From: Chloroflexota bacterium
Lineage (GTDB): Bacteria; Chloroflexota; Dehalococcoidia; UBA2979
Assembly: GCA_009840945.1 (NCBI GenBank)
Contig: VXMU01000027.1
Coordinates: forward strand, 1-39,677
Length of the DNA stretch: 39,677 nt
Direction: 5' to 3'
The position numbers and the translations under genes were made by a program. The stretch's first letter is position 1. The number at the start of each line of letters is the position of its first letter. Under the pieces are notes generated by a model. That model had not been told where the DNA came from. It saw nothing but the letters and a program-made list of their open reading frames with translations, and ran no database searches. Shown one piece after another: positions 7,660-15,938 of this stretch.

Positions 7660-8133
7660 GTGCCGGAGATCACGGGCGGCCTCGACGGATCCGGACTGCG
7701 CGTCGCCGTTGCGGTCTCGCGCTTCAACGAGATCGTGACCGAGCCGCTGCTCAACGGCGCGCGAGCGACCGCGAAGGACCTCGGTGTCGCCGACGACGCG
7801 CTCGAGGTGGTGCGCGTGCCCGGGGCGTTCGAGCTGCCGCAGGCGGCCCGAAGGCTCGCCGGCAACGGGGGCTACGATGCGATCGTGCTCCTCGGTGCGG
7901 TGGTCCGGGGCGAGACGCCGCATTTCGATTACGTCTGCAGTGAAGCTGCTCGCGGCGCTACACTGGTGTCGCAGGAGTTCAACCTCCCGGTAGTTTTTGG
8001 GGTCCTGACCTGCGACACGATGGCGCAGGCGCGGGCCCGTTCCGGCGGCTCCGCCGGCAACAAGGGCGATGAAGCGATGCGAGCCGCCATCGAGATGGCG
8101 AACCTGTTCCGCGCGCTCCAGGAGCGCGACTAG
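7660..8133 (+). CDS. ribH: 6,7-dimethyl-8-ribityllumazine synthase
   Basis: 157-residue lumazine synthase that condenses the ribitylaminouracil intermediate with dihydroxybutanone phosphate; members form pentamers or icosahedra. VSRFNE near residue 20, GAFELP in the middle, GETPHFDYV with the catalytic His, and GNKGDEA with the phosphate-binding Lys region are all visible. The start is GTG 7660, one base after the ribBA stop, with GAGGAG inside the ribBA end as ribosome binding site, so translation is probably coupled. Last gene of the riboflavin operon. Normal length. Confidence 0.95.
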   Translation: MPEITGGLDGSGLRVAVAVSRFNEIVTEPLLNGARATAKDLGVADDALEVVRVPGAFELPQAARRLAGNGGYDAIVLLGAVVRGETPHFDYVCSEAARGATLVSQEFNLPVVFGVLTCDTMAQARARSGGSAGNKGDEAMRAAIEMANLFRALQERD

Positions 8134-8174
8134 GGGGAGGCCCACCCCAGCCGGGCCGTAGCAGGGGCAGTACC

Positions 8175-8618
8175 GTGAACCTCATACCCGAAGACCTCAA
8201 GCACCCCAGCGGGGGTGAACGCGTGACCAACACCGCCGGCGACGCGATCCGCCTGGCTCACAAGGCCCTGGAACGCTTCCCGGACGTGGTGCGCCGCCAC
8301 AAGTTCATCGCCGGCGGCGCGGCGATCTCCACCTCGCTCGTCGCCCTCGCGGGCGTCGCGATCACGCGGCGCATGCGGAGCGGCCAGTCGGAGGAGGAGG
8401 CGATCGCCTCGCTCACCGAGGACGAGCTGCACGGCCGCCGCGTCGAGCTCCCCGAGGAGATGTCCACGAACGGCGCGAGCCCGCTGGACGAGACGCCCGA
8501 GGATGAGGGCGTCACCGTCGAGGCTGCCGCCCCGGCCGCGGACGATGCGTCGCGCGCAGCCTCAGACGGAGAGCCCGCGGACGGCAACGGCACCGTGCCG
8601 TCGGAGTCGGGCCAGTAG
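8175..8618 (+). CDS. Small single-pass membrane protein, unknown function
   Basis: 147-residue protein with one probable membrane helix (about residues 44-64, HKFIAGGAAISTSLVALAGV) followed by Arg-rich residues and a long acidic, Ala/Glu/Asp/Ser-rich tail with no recognisable fold. It starts at GTG 8175 (AGGGGC upstream) or at GTG 8223 after a GGGGGTG; the second would remove 16 residues. It follows ribH by 41 nt and may be read with the rib operon. I do not recognise a family. Confidence 0.7.
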   Translation: MNLIPEDLKHPSGGERVTNTAGDAIRLAHKALERFPDVVRRHKFIAGGAAISTSLVALAGVAITRRMRSGQSEEEAIASLTEDELHGRRVELPEEMSTNGASPLDETPEDEGVTVEAAAPAADDASRAASDGEPADGNGTVPSESGQ

Positions 8619-8622
8619 CTCT

Positions 8623-8796
8623 CTAGCCTCCGAAGACAGTCGTGATCGCGGCCACCGCGGTCACGACCGCGGCGTTGAGGGTCACGATGACGCCGCCCTG
8701 GATCCAGAGGGCTCGGTACAGTTCACCTCTTGTGACCAGATGCTCGGTAGAAGTCTCTAGCCTCGCAACCCGCTCACGGAGTGTGTCGGTCGCCAT
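8623..8796 (-). CDS. 57-residue coiled-coil plus membrane helix protein
   Basis: A small minus-strand gene with a near-perfect AGGAGG ribosome binding site 7 nt before ATG 8794-8796. The product begins MATDTLRERVARLETSTEHL, a short heptad-like coiled coil, continues with VTRGELYRALWIQGG, and ends in a hydrophobic helix (VIVTLNAAVVTAVAAITTVF) and GG. This layout resembles short phage-type holin/XhlA-like or DUF-type membrane peptides, but no family can be claimed. It is convergent with the 8175-8618 gene, with only 4 nt between the stops, and divergent to dinB. Confidence 0.65.
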   Translation of the reverse strand: MATDTLRERVARLETSTEHLVTRGELYRALWIQGGVIVTLNAAVVTAVAAITTVFGG

Positions 8797-8863
8797 CGCG
8801 CAGCCTCCTCGTCCCGTAGGATAGCATCGAGGGGTCTCCCCTCAGCGCGGTGGGAGCGGGGGG

Positions 8864-10093
8864 ATGCGCGACACCCTACCCCACGAGGATCGCCAAGCCA
8901 AGCACCGAAGTCGCAGTAGCCCGGACCGACTTGCGCCGTCGCTGCCGAGGCGCATCGCGCACTTCGACCTCGACACGTTCTTCGTCTCCGTTGAGCGCGC
9001 GCTCGACCCGTCGCTGATCGGCAAGCCGGTGCTCGTCGGCGGCTCCGGCGGGCGCGGCGTAGTCGCGTCCGCGTCCTACGAGTCGAGGGAATTCGGGTGC
9101 CACTCGGCGCAGCCGATGTCGCAGGCGCTGCGGCTCTGCCCGCAGGCGGTTGTCGTGCCGCCCCACTTCGACCGCTACCAGGACTCGTCGCGCGCCTTCC
9201 ACGCGATCCTGCGCGACGAGAGCCCGATCGTGGAGCCCGGCGGCATCGACGAGGCCTACGCCGACCTCACCGGCCTCGGCGAGGGCGGCACGGGCGCACG
9301 CGCCGCTGCCGAGCGCGTCCGCAACCGCACGCGCGAGGAGCTGAGCCTGCCCGTCTCGGTCTGCATCGCCGGCTCGCGCACCACGGCGAAGGTCGGCAGC
9401 GACCGCGCGAAGCCGGACGGGCTGCTCGAGGTGCCGGTCGGCGAGGACGCGGCCTTCCTCGCGCCGCTGCCGCTGCGCGAGCTGCCGCTCGTCGGGCCGC
9501 GCTTCGGCGAGCAGCTCGCGGCGCTCGGCGTGCGCACGATCGGCGATGCCGCGGCGCTCGACGCGCGCTGGCTGGAGCAGCGCTTCGGCCGCGCCGGCGT
9601 CGTGCTGTCCGAGCGTGCGCGAGGGATGGACCCCACGCCGGTGCGCGCGGGCGGGCGCGGCGCGCGCTCGGTCTCGCGCGAGGTCACGTTCGGCGAGGAC
9701 GTGACGGACATCGAGGCGCTCCGGCGCACGCTGCGCGAGCACGCGGAGCGTGTGGGCGCCGACCTGCGGGGGCAACAACGCCGCGCTCGCACAGTGACGC
9801 TGAAGCTGCGGTGGTCGGACTTCACCACCCTGAGCCGCAGCCGCACCCTCGAACGCCCCGTGCAGAGCACCGAAGACCTCGCCGCGGCGGGCCGGGCGCT
9901 GCTCGACGACCTGCTCGCGCGCGAGTCGCTGCGGCCGGTGCGGCTGATCGGCCTCGGCGCAACGAACCTCGTCGAGGACGCGGTGCAACTCGGCTTCGAC
10001 GACGCCTCGGCGCGACGTGCGGAGCAGGTCGACCGTGCGGTCGACGAGATCCGGGGGCGCTACGGACGGGACTCGCTGACGCGCGGGATGTAG
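8864..10093 (+). CDS. dinB: DNA polymerase IV (Y-family)
   Basis: 409-residue translesion DNA polymerase. Motif FDLDTFFVSVE places the metal-binding D35 and D37 and the steric-gate Phe; YESREFGCHSAQPM is the fingers motif; the catalytic D129-E130 are in GIDEAYADLTG (the usual Ser before Ile is Gly). Helix-hairpin-helix (LPLVGPRFGEQL) and little-finger regions follow to the end. The first 28 residues are an extra basic extension. There is no clear C-terminal beta-clamp QxxLF motif; the protein ends GRDSLTRGM. The start is ATG 8864 with a GGGGGG run upstream. It faces the permease with a 12-bp gap. Confidence 0.93.
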   Translation: MRDTLPHEDRQAKHRSRSSPDRLAPSLPRRIAHFDLDTFFVSVERALDPSLIGKPVLVGGSGGRGVVASASYESREFGCHSAQPMSQALRLCPQAVVVPPHFDRYQDSSRAFHAILRDESPIVEPGGIDEAYADLTGLGEGGTGARAAAERVRNRTREELSLPVSVCIAGSRTTAKVGSDRAKPDGLLEVPVGEDAAFLAPLPLRELPLVGPRFGEQLAALGVRTIGDAAALDARWLEQRFGRAGVVLSERARGMDPTPVRAGGRGARSVSREVTFGEDVTDIEALRRTLREHAERVGADLRGQQRRARTVTLKLRWSDFTTLSRSRTLERPVQSTEDLAAAGRALLDDLLARESLRPVRLIGLGATNLVEDAVQLGFDDASARRAEQVDRAVDEIRGRYGRDSLTRGM

Positions 10094-10105
10094 CGGTCGC
10101 GCTCG

Positions 10106-11866
10106 CTATTCGCCCGGCTGGCCGACGCGGACCGTGATGATGTCGGTGTCCTGGAACTGCTGGTGCTGGACGGACTGCGCGTAGCTGCGCAGCAGACGGA
10201 GCGAGAGCTCCTGCTCGACCGGCGTCTCCTCGTCGTGCTGCTGGAGCTGCCGCAGCCGGTCCTCGAGGTTGTCCTCGTCGCCGCCGCCGATGAACTCGAG
10301 GTCGGCGACCGGGCCCTCGCTCGAGGCGAGCACGATGAGCTGGCGCTCGGGCCCGCCATCCTCGTCGCCGTCGTCCTGCATCAGCGCTTCGAGGTCGAGC
10401 GGGGCGAGGGTCAGCAGCGTCTCCTCGGCGACCGCGCTCAGGCGGTCCTTCATCGCGTCGTTCCAGCCACGGCGCTGGGCGAAGCGCGCGATGAACTCGT
10501 TGAGCTCCGGGAGCGCGTCGATGTCGAGCCGGGACTGGAACCGCATGCGGCGAGGGTTGGTGAACTCGAGGTAGAGGATCATGACGATCGCCGCGAGGCC
10601 GCCGGTCGTGATCCCGCTGTCGAGCAGCGCGTTCCCCACCGCGCCGATGTCGGGCTTGGCGAAGAGGTCGAACTGGAAGGCGGCGGCGATCCAGAAGCAG
10701 ACGCCGGCCACGGCCACCCGCTGGCTGTCGCGCTCGTTCTGGATGACCGTCCTCGCGCCGTCGACGAAGAGGCCGCCCGTCACCATCATCAGGTAGCCGG
10801 TCATGACCGGCCCCGGGATGCTGCCGAGCAGGCCCGACACCTTGGGCAGGAACGCCACCGCGATGAGGATGAGGCCGATGGCGTAGCCGACGCGCCTCGC
10901 GGCGACCCCGGTGATCTGGATGAACGACACCATCGCCGGGTTGATCGCGTTCGGCACCGAGCCCGCGAGGCCGGCGAGGAGGTTGCTCGCGCCTCCACCT
11001 GCGATCGCGCCCTGCACCTGGCGGAAGTCGACCGCGCGCTGATCGCGCCACGCGACGCGTTGCATGGCGATCGCCGCGCCGTTCGCCTGGATCGAGATGA
11101 TGACGCCGAGCGCCACGAACGACGGCACGAGCGTCCAGAAGGAGAGCCCGAAGTCGTACGAGACCCCGGGCCACCCGCTCGGTAGCCCCACCCACGCCGA
11201 CTCGGTGATGCGCTGCGTGTCGTAGATGCCGAGCAGTCCGGCGACGAGGCAGCCACCGATGATGCCGACGACGGGCCCCCACAGCCGCGCGAGCGCGGAG
11301 CCACGCAGGACCATCGCGGCGGCGATGGCCATCGTCGCGAGCGCGGTCAGCGAGGCCTCCTCGGGGTCCTCGCGCGTCGCCCCGTCGAGCAGGTCGAAGA
11401 CGACCGAGGCGAGCGTGATCGACAGGATCATGATCACCGTGCCGCCGACGACCGGCGTGACCACGCGTCGCACGAGGAAGAGCCAGCGTGAGACCGCGAA
11501 CTGCGTCGCCGCCGCAACGACGAGCAGCGACGCGAGCGTCGCCGGCCCGCCGTCGCCCTCGAGCGCGTTGATGCAGAACGGGATGGCGAACGCCGCGGTG
11601 AACATCGGCAGCACCGCGCCTGCGCCGACCGTGCCGACGCGCCGCACCTGCAGCAGCGTCGAGACGCCGACGACGATGAGCGCGACGAAGATCATCCACG
11701 TCACGTAGTCGTCGCCGCGCCCGGATGCGTTGGCGACGATGACGGGCGTGACGAGCAGCGTGGCGCCGGCAATCGCGCTGAACTGCGCGCCGAGGGCGAG
11801 CGAGGTCAGCAGCGGGGGATGCTCGTCAGCCTCGTAGCGGGGGTTGCGGGTGGCTGGGGTGGTCAG
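10106..11866 (-). CDS. Purine/pyrimidine (NCS2) permease with C-terminal GHKL-like domain
   Basis: About 586 residues. Residues about 17-435 are a multi-pass transporter of the xanthine/uracil permease (NCS2) family: PPLLTSLALGAQ, many hydrophobic helices, and the substrate-region sequence SVPNAINPAMVSFIQITGV. The last about 145 residues (10106-10550) are soluble: NEFIARFAQRRGWNDAMKDRLSAVAEETLL, a D/E-rich linker, LEFIGGG and LSLRLLRSYAQSV, which follow the order of an anti-sigma-type HATPase domain but with degraded ATP-binding boxes. The start is ambiguous: a CTG at 11864-11866 has GGGGAGG at 6-nt spacing and gives a normal NCS2 N-terminus; canonical alternatives are TTG 11923 and GTG 11980, without good ribosome binding sites. 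Confidence 0.85.
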   Translation of the reverse strand: MTTPATRNPRYEADEHPPLLTSLALGAQFSAIAGATLLVTPVIVANASGRGDDYVTWMIFVALIVVGVSTLLQVRRVGTVGAGAVLPMFTAAFAIPFCINALEGDGGPATLASLLVVAAATQFAVSRWLFLVRRVVTPVVGGTVIMILSITLASVVFDLLDGATREDPEEASLTALATMAIAAAMVLRGSALARLWGPVVGIIGGCLVAGLLGIYDTQRITESAWVGLPSGWPGVSYDFGLSFWTLVPSFVALGVIISIQANGAAIAMQRVAWRDQRAVDFRQVQGAIAGGGASNLLAGLAGSVPNAINPAMVSFIQITGVAARRVGYAIGLILIAVAFLPKVSGLLGSIPGPVMTGYLMMVTGGLFVDGARTVIQNERDSQRVAVAGVCFWIAAAFQFDLFAKPDIGAVGNALLDSGITTGGLAAIVMILYLEFTNPRRMRFQSRLDIDALPELNEFIARFAQRRGWNDAMKDRLSAVAEETLLTLAPLDLEALMQDDGDEDGGPERQLIVLASSEGPVADLEFIGGGDEDNLEDRLRQLQQHDEETPVEQELSLRLLRSYAQSVQHQQFQDTDIITVRVGQPGE

Positions 11867-12011
11867 AGGTGGCCTCCCCGCGTCACCGGGAGAACGGTCA
11901 GCGAGTGGTGTGGCCCGTGGCAACAGTCCACGTTTGTCATGGCGGCAACCGTAGAGGCGCGGGGCGGGGCTTTCAACCACGGACCCGTAGCACCAGCGGG
12001 CCCTGAGCCCG

Positions 12012-12225
12012 TGGCCGTCCCGGCCGGCCTCTCCCGGGGAAGAGGGTCCGGCTCTGATCCCCTCTCCCCCCGCGGGGGAGAGGGTGAGGGTGAGGGGGGT
12101 CTGCGGAGTGCAACGACCTATCGACGAGGCCGCCGGACCCTCACCCCCCGCCCTCTCCCCGGGGGAGAGGGGGCCGGACGGGGAGAGGGATCCGGATCTG
12201 ATCCCCTCTCCCTGCAGGGAGAGGG
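12012..12225. repeat. Cluster of C-tract/G-tract hairpin repeats
   Basis: Three near-perfect palindromes share the core CCCTCTCCC/GGGAGAGGG: 12060-12084, 12151-12171 and 12204-12225 (centre CTGCAG). A fourth, weaker copy lies near 12030-12046. The first two also face each other through CCCTCACC and GGTGAGGG arms, so the whole block could fold as one larger structure. This is a familiar kind of dispersed intergenic repeat in GC-rich bacteria. It lies between the divergent permease and HTH genes. Confidence 0.8.
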
Positions 12226-12239
12226 CCAGGATGAGGGGG

Positions 12240-12268
12240 TTCCGGCTCCGGCGGGTCGCTGGTATGCT
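12240..12268 (+). promoter_or_regulatory. Candidate promoter of the heme cluster regulator
   Basis: TTCCGG (12240-12245), a 17-nt spacer and TATGCT (12263-12268) precede the HTH gene start by 42 nt. The -10 is good and the -35 weak, as in the lepB promoter, which has the same TTCCGG hexamer. Confidence 0.45.
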
Positions 12269-12310
12269 CCCGGAAATCTGGGTAGGAGTTCATAGATTTG
12301 GACAGGTTTC

Positions 12311-12973
12311 GTGACCAATAGCCGCTCTCGCGCGACCCGCGGTACTTCCTCGGTACGGCCCCCGGCCAACTCCAACGGCGACGACAGCCCGCGCTGGGTC
12401 AACCTCGGACGTGCCTGCGAAATCCTCGGCGTCAACGAGTCGACCGTCCGGCGCTGGGCGGACTCCGGCGAGATCCGCTGCTTCCGCACGCCGGGCGGCC
12501 ACCGCCGCTTCGCCGAGGAGGACCTGTTCACGCTGATCCGCGGCGACCAGGACCACGCGTTGGAGACCGCCGCCGTGCGGCGCATCCGACGCCGCCTCCA
12601 CTCCGGCAGCAAGGACGCCGGCTGGTACGGCACCCTGGACGCCGACGAGCGCGAGGCCCTGCGCCCGCTCGGGCGACGGCTCGTCGAGCTGGTCGGCGAC
12701 TACATCACCGGGCGCAAGCCGCGCGCGGAGATCGAGGCCGAGGTCGACGCGATCGGCCACAGCTACGGCGACCTGCTCGTGCACCGCGAGACGCCGCTGC
12801 TGCGCGCGATGGAGGCGTTCACGTTCTTCCGCCGCTCGCTGGACGAGACCGCGAAGCAGCTGGCCGAGCGCGACCAGATGGACGCCGAGCAGGCCGCGCT
12901 CGCGCGCGAGCAGATCGGCGGCCTCGCCGACCGCGTGCTGCTCGGCGTGACCGCCGCGTACGACGACCACTAG
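12311..12973 (+). CDS. MerR/BldC-type HTH protein with RsbRD-like helical domain
   Basis: 220-residue probable transcription regulator. After a basic, disordered 28-residue start comes an excisionase/BldC-type winged HTH (WVNLGRACEILGVNESTVRR, then GEIRCFRTPGGHRRFAEEDL). From about residue 108 a helical domain (LGRRLVELVGDYITGRKPR, HSYGDLL, AFTFFRRSLDETAKQL) resembles the RsbRD N-terminal sensor domain. The start is GTG 12311, preceded by GACAGG. It is the first gene of the tetrapyrrole cluster, 12 nt before the next gene, so control of heme/siroheme synthesis is a reasonable inference. The ligand is unknown. Confidence 0.82.
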   Translation: MTNSRSRATRGTSSVRPPANSNGDDSPRWVNLGRACEILGVNESTVRRWADSGEIRCFRTPGGHRRFAEEDLFTLIRGDQDHALETAAVRRIRRRLHSGSKDAGWYGTLDADEREALRPLGRRLVELVGDYITGRKPRAEIEAEVDAIGHSYGDLLVHRETPLLRAMEAFTFFRRSLDETAKQLAERDQMDAEQAALAREQIGGLADRVLLGVTAAYDDH

Positions 12974-12985
12974 CGAGGGGCGCCC

Positions 12986-13717
12986 GTGGGCTACTACCCG
13001 ATCTTCGTCGAGATGCAGGGCCGGCGCGTCCTGCTCGTCGGCGGCGGCAACGTCGCCCACGAGAAGATCGGCAAGCTCGTGGACGCCTCGGCGGACGTGA
13101 CCGTCGTCGCCCCCGCCCTCATCGAGCCGGTGCGCGCGATCGTCGAGGAGCACGGCTGCACGTGGCTCGCGAGGCCGTACGAGTCGGGCGACGTCGAGGG
13201 CCACGAGGTGGTGATGGTCGCCACGGACGACGGCGAGGTGAACGCGCAGGTCGCCGCGGAGGCGCGCGCGCTCGGCATCTGGGTCAACGCCGCCGACGAC
13301 GTCGCGAACTGCGACTTCATCCTCCCCTCGCTGGCGCAGCGCGGCCGGATCGCCCTCGCCGCCTCCACCGGCGGGGCCAGCCCGGCGCTCGCGCGCTGGC
13401 TGCGCGAGCGGCTCGAGGAGTTCCTGGACGACGAGGTGGTGGCGCTCGGTGACCTGCTGGCCGAGGTGCGCGTGCTCGCGCGCCAGCGTGACCGCGAGTG
13501 CGCCGGGGAGTGCGACCGCACGCGCACGCCGCCACCGCTGCTGTGCGCGGAGTGCCCGAACCGCATCGCGAGCGACGCGTGGCAGGATGCCATCGACGCC
13601 GAGCTGCGCGCGCTGCTGTGCGACGGGCAGTACGAGGCCGCCCGCGACCGCATCGTGACGAGCCTCGGCCTCGACCAGCCGCGGGCCGTGCCGGAGTGGC
13701 AGGGGCAGCCGGCATGA
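12986..13717 (+). CDS. Precorrin-2 dehydrogenase / sirohydrochlorin ferrochelatase-like (Met8/SirC type) with extra Cys motif
   Basis: 243-residue protein that oxidises precorrin-2 to sirohydrochlorin with NAD. The Rossmann start YYPIFVEMQGRRVLLVGGGNVA, the AADDVANCDFILP active-site segment (Asp) and ASTGGASPALARWLRE are all typical of CysG N-terminal/Met8 proteins. Unusual is the C-terminal insert CAGEC...LCAEC (about 172-193), four cysteines in two pairs that could bind a metal or an Fe-S cluster. The start is GTG 12986. Its end overlaps the hemA start by ATGA. Whether it also inserts iron cannot be told. Confidence 0.9.
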   Translation: MGYYPIFVEMQGRRVLLVGGGNVAHEKIGKLVDASADVTVVAPALIEPVRAIVEEHGCTWLARPYESGDVEGHEVVMVATDDGEVNAQVAAEARALGIWVNAADDVANCDFILPSLAQRGRIALAASTGGASPALARWLRERLEEFLDDEVVALGDLLAEVRVLARQRDRECAGECDRTRTPPPLLCAECPNRIASDAWQDAIDAELRALLCDGQYEAARDRIVTSLGLDQPRAVPEWQGQPA

Positions 13718-15006
13718 CGACCGGCGCGGCGAGCATGCTGACGATGGTCGGGCTCAGCCACCACAACGCCCCGCTCGCCGTGCGCGGGCGCTTCGCGATC
13801 CCGGCCGACGAGCTCCCCGCGGTCCGCGAGGCCGTCGCCGACGCGTTCGGTGCGGGCGCCATCGTCGCGACCTGCAACCGCCTCGAGCTGTACGTGCCCG
13901 GCGACCACGAGCCGCGAGCGCTGACCGGCTTCCTGGCCGACGCCGCGGGCGTCGCGCCCTCGCTCGGCGAGCGCTACCTGCTGCCGCGACGCGACGAGGA
14001 GGCGGTGCGCCACCTCTACGCCGTCGCGGCGGGGATCGACTCGATGGTCGTCGGCGAGTCCGAGATCCTCGGGCAGGTGCGCGGCGCGTTCTCGGCGACG
14101 GTCGCAGCGGGCGCCGACCACGCGCTGCTCTCGCGGCTCTTCCACACCGCGATCCGCCTGGGGCGGCGGGCCCGCAGCGGGACTGCGATCGGCCACGGCG
14201 CGCTCTCGATCTCCTCGATCGCCGCGCAGCAGGCGCGGGCGCTCGTGCCGGACCTCGCACGGGCGTCGGTGCTCGTCATCGGCGCGGGCGAGGGGGGCCG
14301 CCTGGCCGCGACGGCGCTCGCGGACCACGGCGTCGGCTCGATCGCGGTGAGCAACCGCACGGCCTCGCGCGCCGAGGCGCTGGCCGAGGAACTGGGTGGC
14401 CGCGCGCTCCCGTACGAGTCGGTCGGCGCCGCGCTCGCCACGGCCGACGTGGTGATCGCCGCCACCGAAGCGCCGGAGCCGGTGCTGAACACCGGCCGCG
14501 TCGCGAGCGCCCTCGTGCGCCGCGAGGGCAGCCCGATGCTGATCATCGACATCGGCGTGCCGCGCGCCGCCGAGCCCGCGGTCGCCGCCGTGCCGGGCGT
14601 CACCTATCGCGACATCGACGACCTGCAGGAGGTGGCCGCGCGCCACGCGCAGGCGCGCGCCGGCGAGGTCGCCACGGTCGAGGCGATGATCGAGGAGGAG
14701 GCGGCGAGCTTCCTCGAGTGGTGGGAACAGCTCCGCATCGTCCCGACGATCGGCGCGCTGACCGAGCGGGCCGAGTCCATGCGCCGCACCGAGCTGGACC
14801 GCACGCTCCGCCGCTTCGACGCGACGCCGGAGCAGCGTGAGCAGCTGGATGCGATGACGCGCGCGCTCGTGCGCCGCATCCTCCACGACCCGATCACAAC
14901 GCTGCGCCAGCGCGGGGACCGCGAGGTGTACCTCGACGCGGTGCGCCAGCTGTTCCGGCTCGACGACGAGGCGAGCCCGGACGACGCCGCCGACGGCGCG
15001 TCGTAG
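13714..15006 (+). CDS. hemA: Glutamyl-tRNA reductase
   Basis: 430-residue NADPH-dependent enzyme making glutamate-1-semialdehyde from Glu-tRNA, the first committed step of C5-pathway heme synthesis. The catalytic Cys is C54 in ATCNRLELY; GIDSMVVGESEILGQV, the NADPH fold (VLVIGAGEGGRLAA) and the C-terminal dimerisation helix (VRRILHDP) are all present. The start is ATG 13714, overlapping the previous stop; a second ATG at 13735 just before LTMVGLSH is also possible. An acidic tail of about 12 residues ends the protein. It pairs with hemL downstream. Possible feedback control by heme-dependent proteolysis is known for the family but not visible here. Confidence 0.95.
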   Translation: MTTGAASMLTMVGLSHHNAPLAVRGRFAIPADELPAVREAVADAFGAGAIVATCNRLELYVPGDHEPRALTGFLADAAGVAPSLGERYLLPRRDEEAVRHLYAVAAGIDSMVVGESEILGQVRGAFSATVAAGADHALLSRLFHTAIRLGRRARSGTAIGHGALSISSIAAQQARALVPDLARASVLVIGAGEGGRLAATALADHGVGSIAVSNRTASRAEALAEELGGRALPYESVGAALATADVVIAATEAPEPVLNTGRVASALVRREGSPMLIIDIGVPRAAEPAVAAVPGVTYRDIDDLQEVAARHAQARAGEVATVEAMIEEEAASFLEWWEQLRIVPTIGALTERAESMRRTELDRTLRRFDATPEQREQLDAMTRALVRRILHDPITTLRQRGDREVYLDAVRQLFRLDDEASPDDAADGAS

Positions 15007-15026
15007 CCGCGCGCCGGGGGTCCGCG

Positions 15027-15938
15027 ATGTCCTCCCTGCGGCTCGCCACCCGCGGCTCGCAACTCGCGATTGCGCAGAGCGACATCGCCAGCGAGGCGCT
15101 GCGCGCGGCCGACCCCGCCCTCGACGTCGAGTACGTGGTCGTGCGCACCGAGGGTGACATCGACCGCACGTCGCCGCTGCACCAGATCGGCGGGCGGGGC
15201 GTCTTCGTGCGCGCCGTGGAGCAGGCGCTCCTCGACGGCCGCGCCGACATCGCCATGCACTCGCTCAAGGACGTGCCGACCGCGCCCGTCGAGGGGCTGA
15301 CGCTGGCGGCGATCCTGCCGCGTGGCGACCCGCGCGACGTGCTGGTGGCCTCCGGCGGGCGACGCCTCGCCGAGCTGCCGCCCGGGGCGCGAGTCGGCGT
15401 CGGCTCCGTGCGGCGCAGGCTGCTACTGCACATGCTGCGCCCCGACCTCGAGGTGGCCGAGATCCGCGGCAACGTCGACACGCGCATGGGCAAGGTCGCG
15501 AGCGGCGAGTACGACGCGGTCGTGATTGCCGCTGCGGGGCTCGACCGCCTCGGCCGCCTCGGCGAGGCGACGCAGGTCTTCGAGGCGCTCGAGTTCCTCC
15601 CCTCACCCGGCCAGGGCGCGATCGCCGTGCAGTGCCGCGAAGACGACACCGAGACGGTCGAGCGACTGCTCGCCATCGACGACCCCGCCACGCGCGCGTC
15701 GGTCGAGGCCGAGCGTGGCTTCCTCGCCGAACTCGGGGCGGGCTGCACGCGGCCCGTCGGAGCGTACGCGCAGGTCGACGGCGACCTCCTCGCGCTGCGG
15801 GCGATGCTCGGCGACGACGAGGGCGAGCACGCACGCTTCGGCGACGCAGCCGGGCCCGCCGCCGACGGCGACGACCTCGGGCGCGGGCTCGCGCGGCAGC
15901 TGCTCGCCCCGCCGCCGGGCGGCAACGGCGCGTCATGA
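15027..15938 (+). CDS. hemC: Porphobilinogen deaminase (hydroxymethylbilane synthase)
   Basis: 303-residue enzyme that polymerises four porphobilinogens into hydroxymethylbilane. The N-terminal LRLATRGSQLAIAQ, the catalytic region MHSLKDVP, the Arg-rich substrate site VGVGSVRRR and RGNVDTR, and the dipyrromethane cofactor attachment Cys C240 in GAGCTRPVG are all present. The start is ATG 15027, 20 nt after hemA. Its stop overlaps the start of cobA-hemD by ATGA. Normal length. Confidence 0.96.
   Translation: MSSLRLATRGSQLAIAQSDIASEALRAADPALDVEYVVVRTEGDIDRTSPLHQIGGRGVFVRAVEQALLDGRADIAMHSLKDVPTAPVEGLTLAAILPRGDPRDVLVASGGRRLAELPPGARVGVGSVRRRLLLHMLRPDLEVAEIRGNVDTRMGKVASGEYDAVVIAAAGLDRLGRLGEATQVFEALEFLPSPGQGAIAVQCREDDTETVERLLAIDDPATRASVEAERGFLAELGAGCTRPVGAYAQVDGDLLALRAMLGDDEGEHARFGDAAGPAADGDDLGRGLARQLLAPPPGGNGAS

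Noticed and set aside
12000-12310. tRNA or riboswitch in the hairpin-rich region before the heme cluster
   Set aside because: No cloverleaf, no B12-box or other conserved riboswitch elements; the hairpins are simple repeated palindromes.
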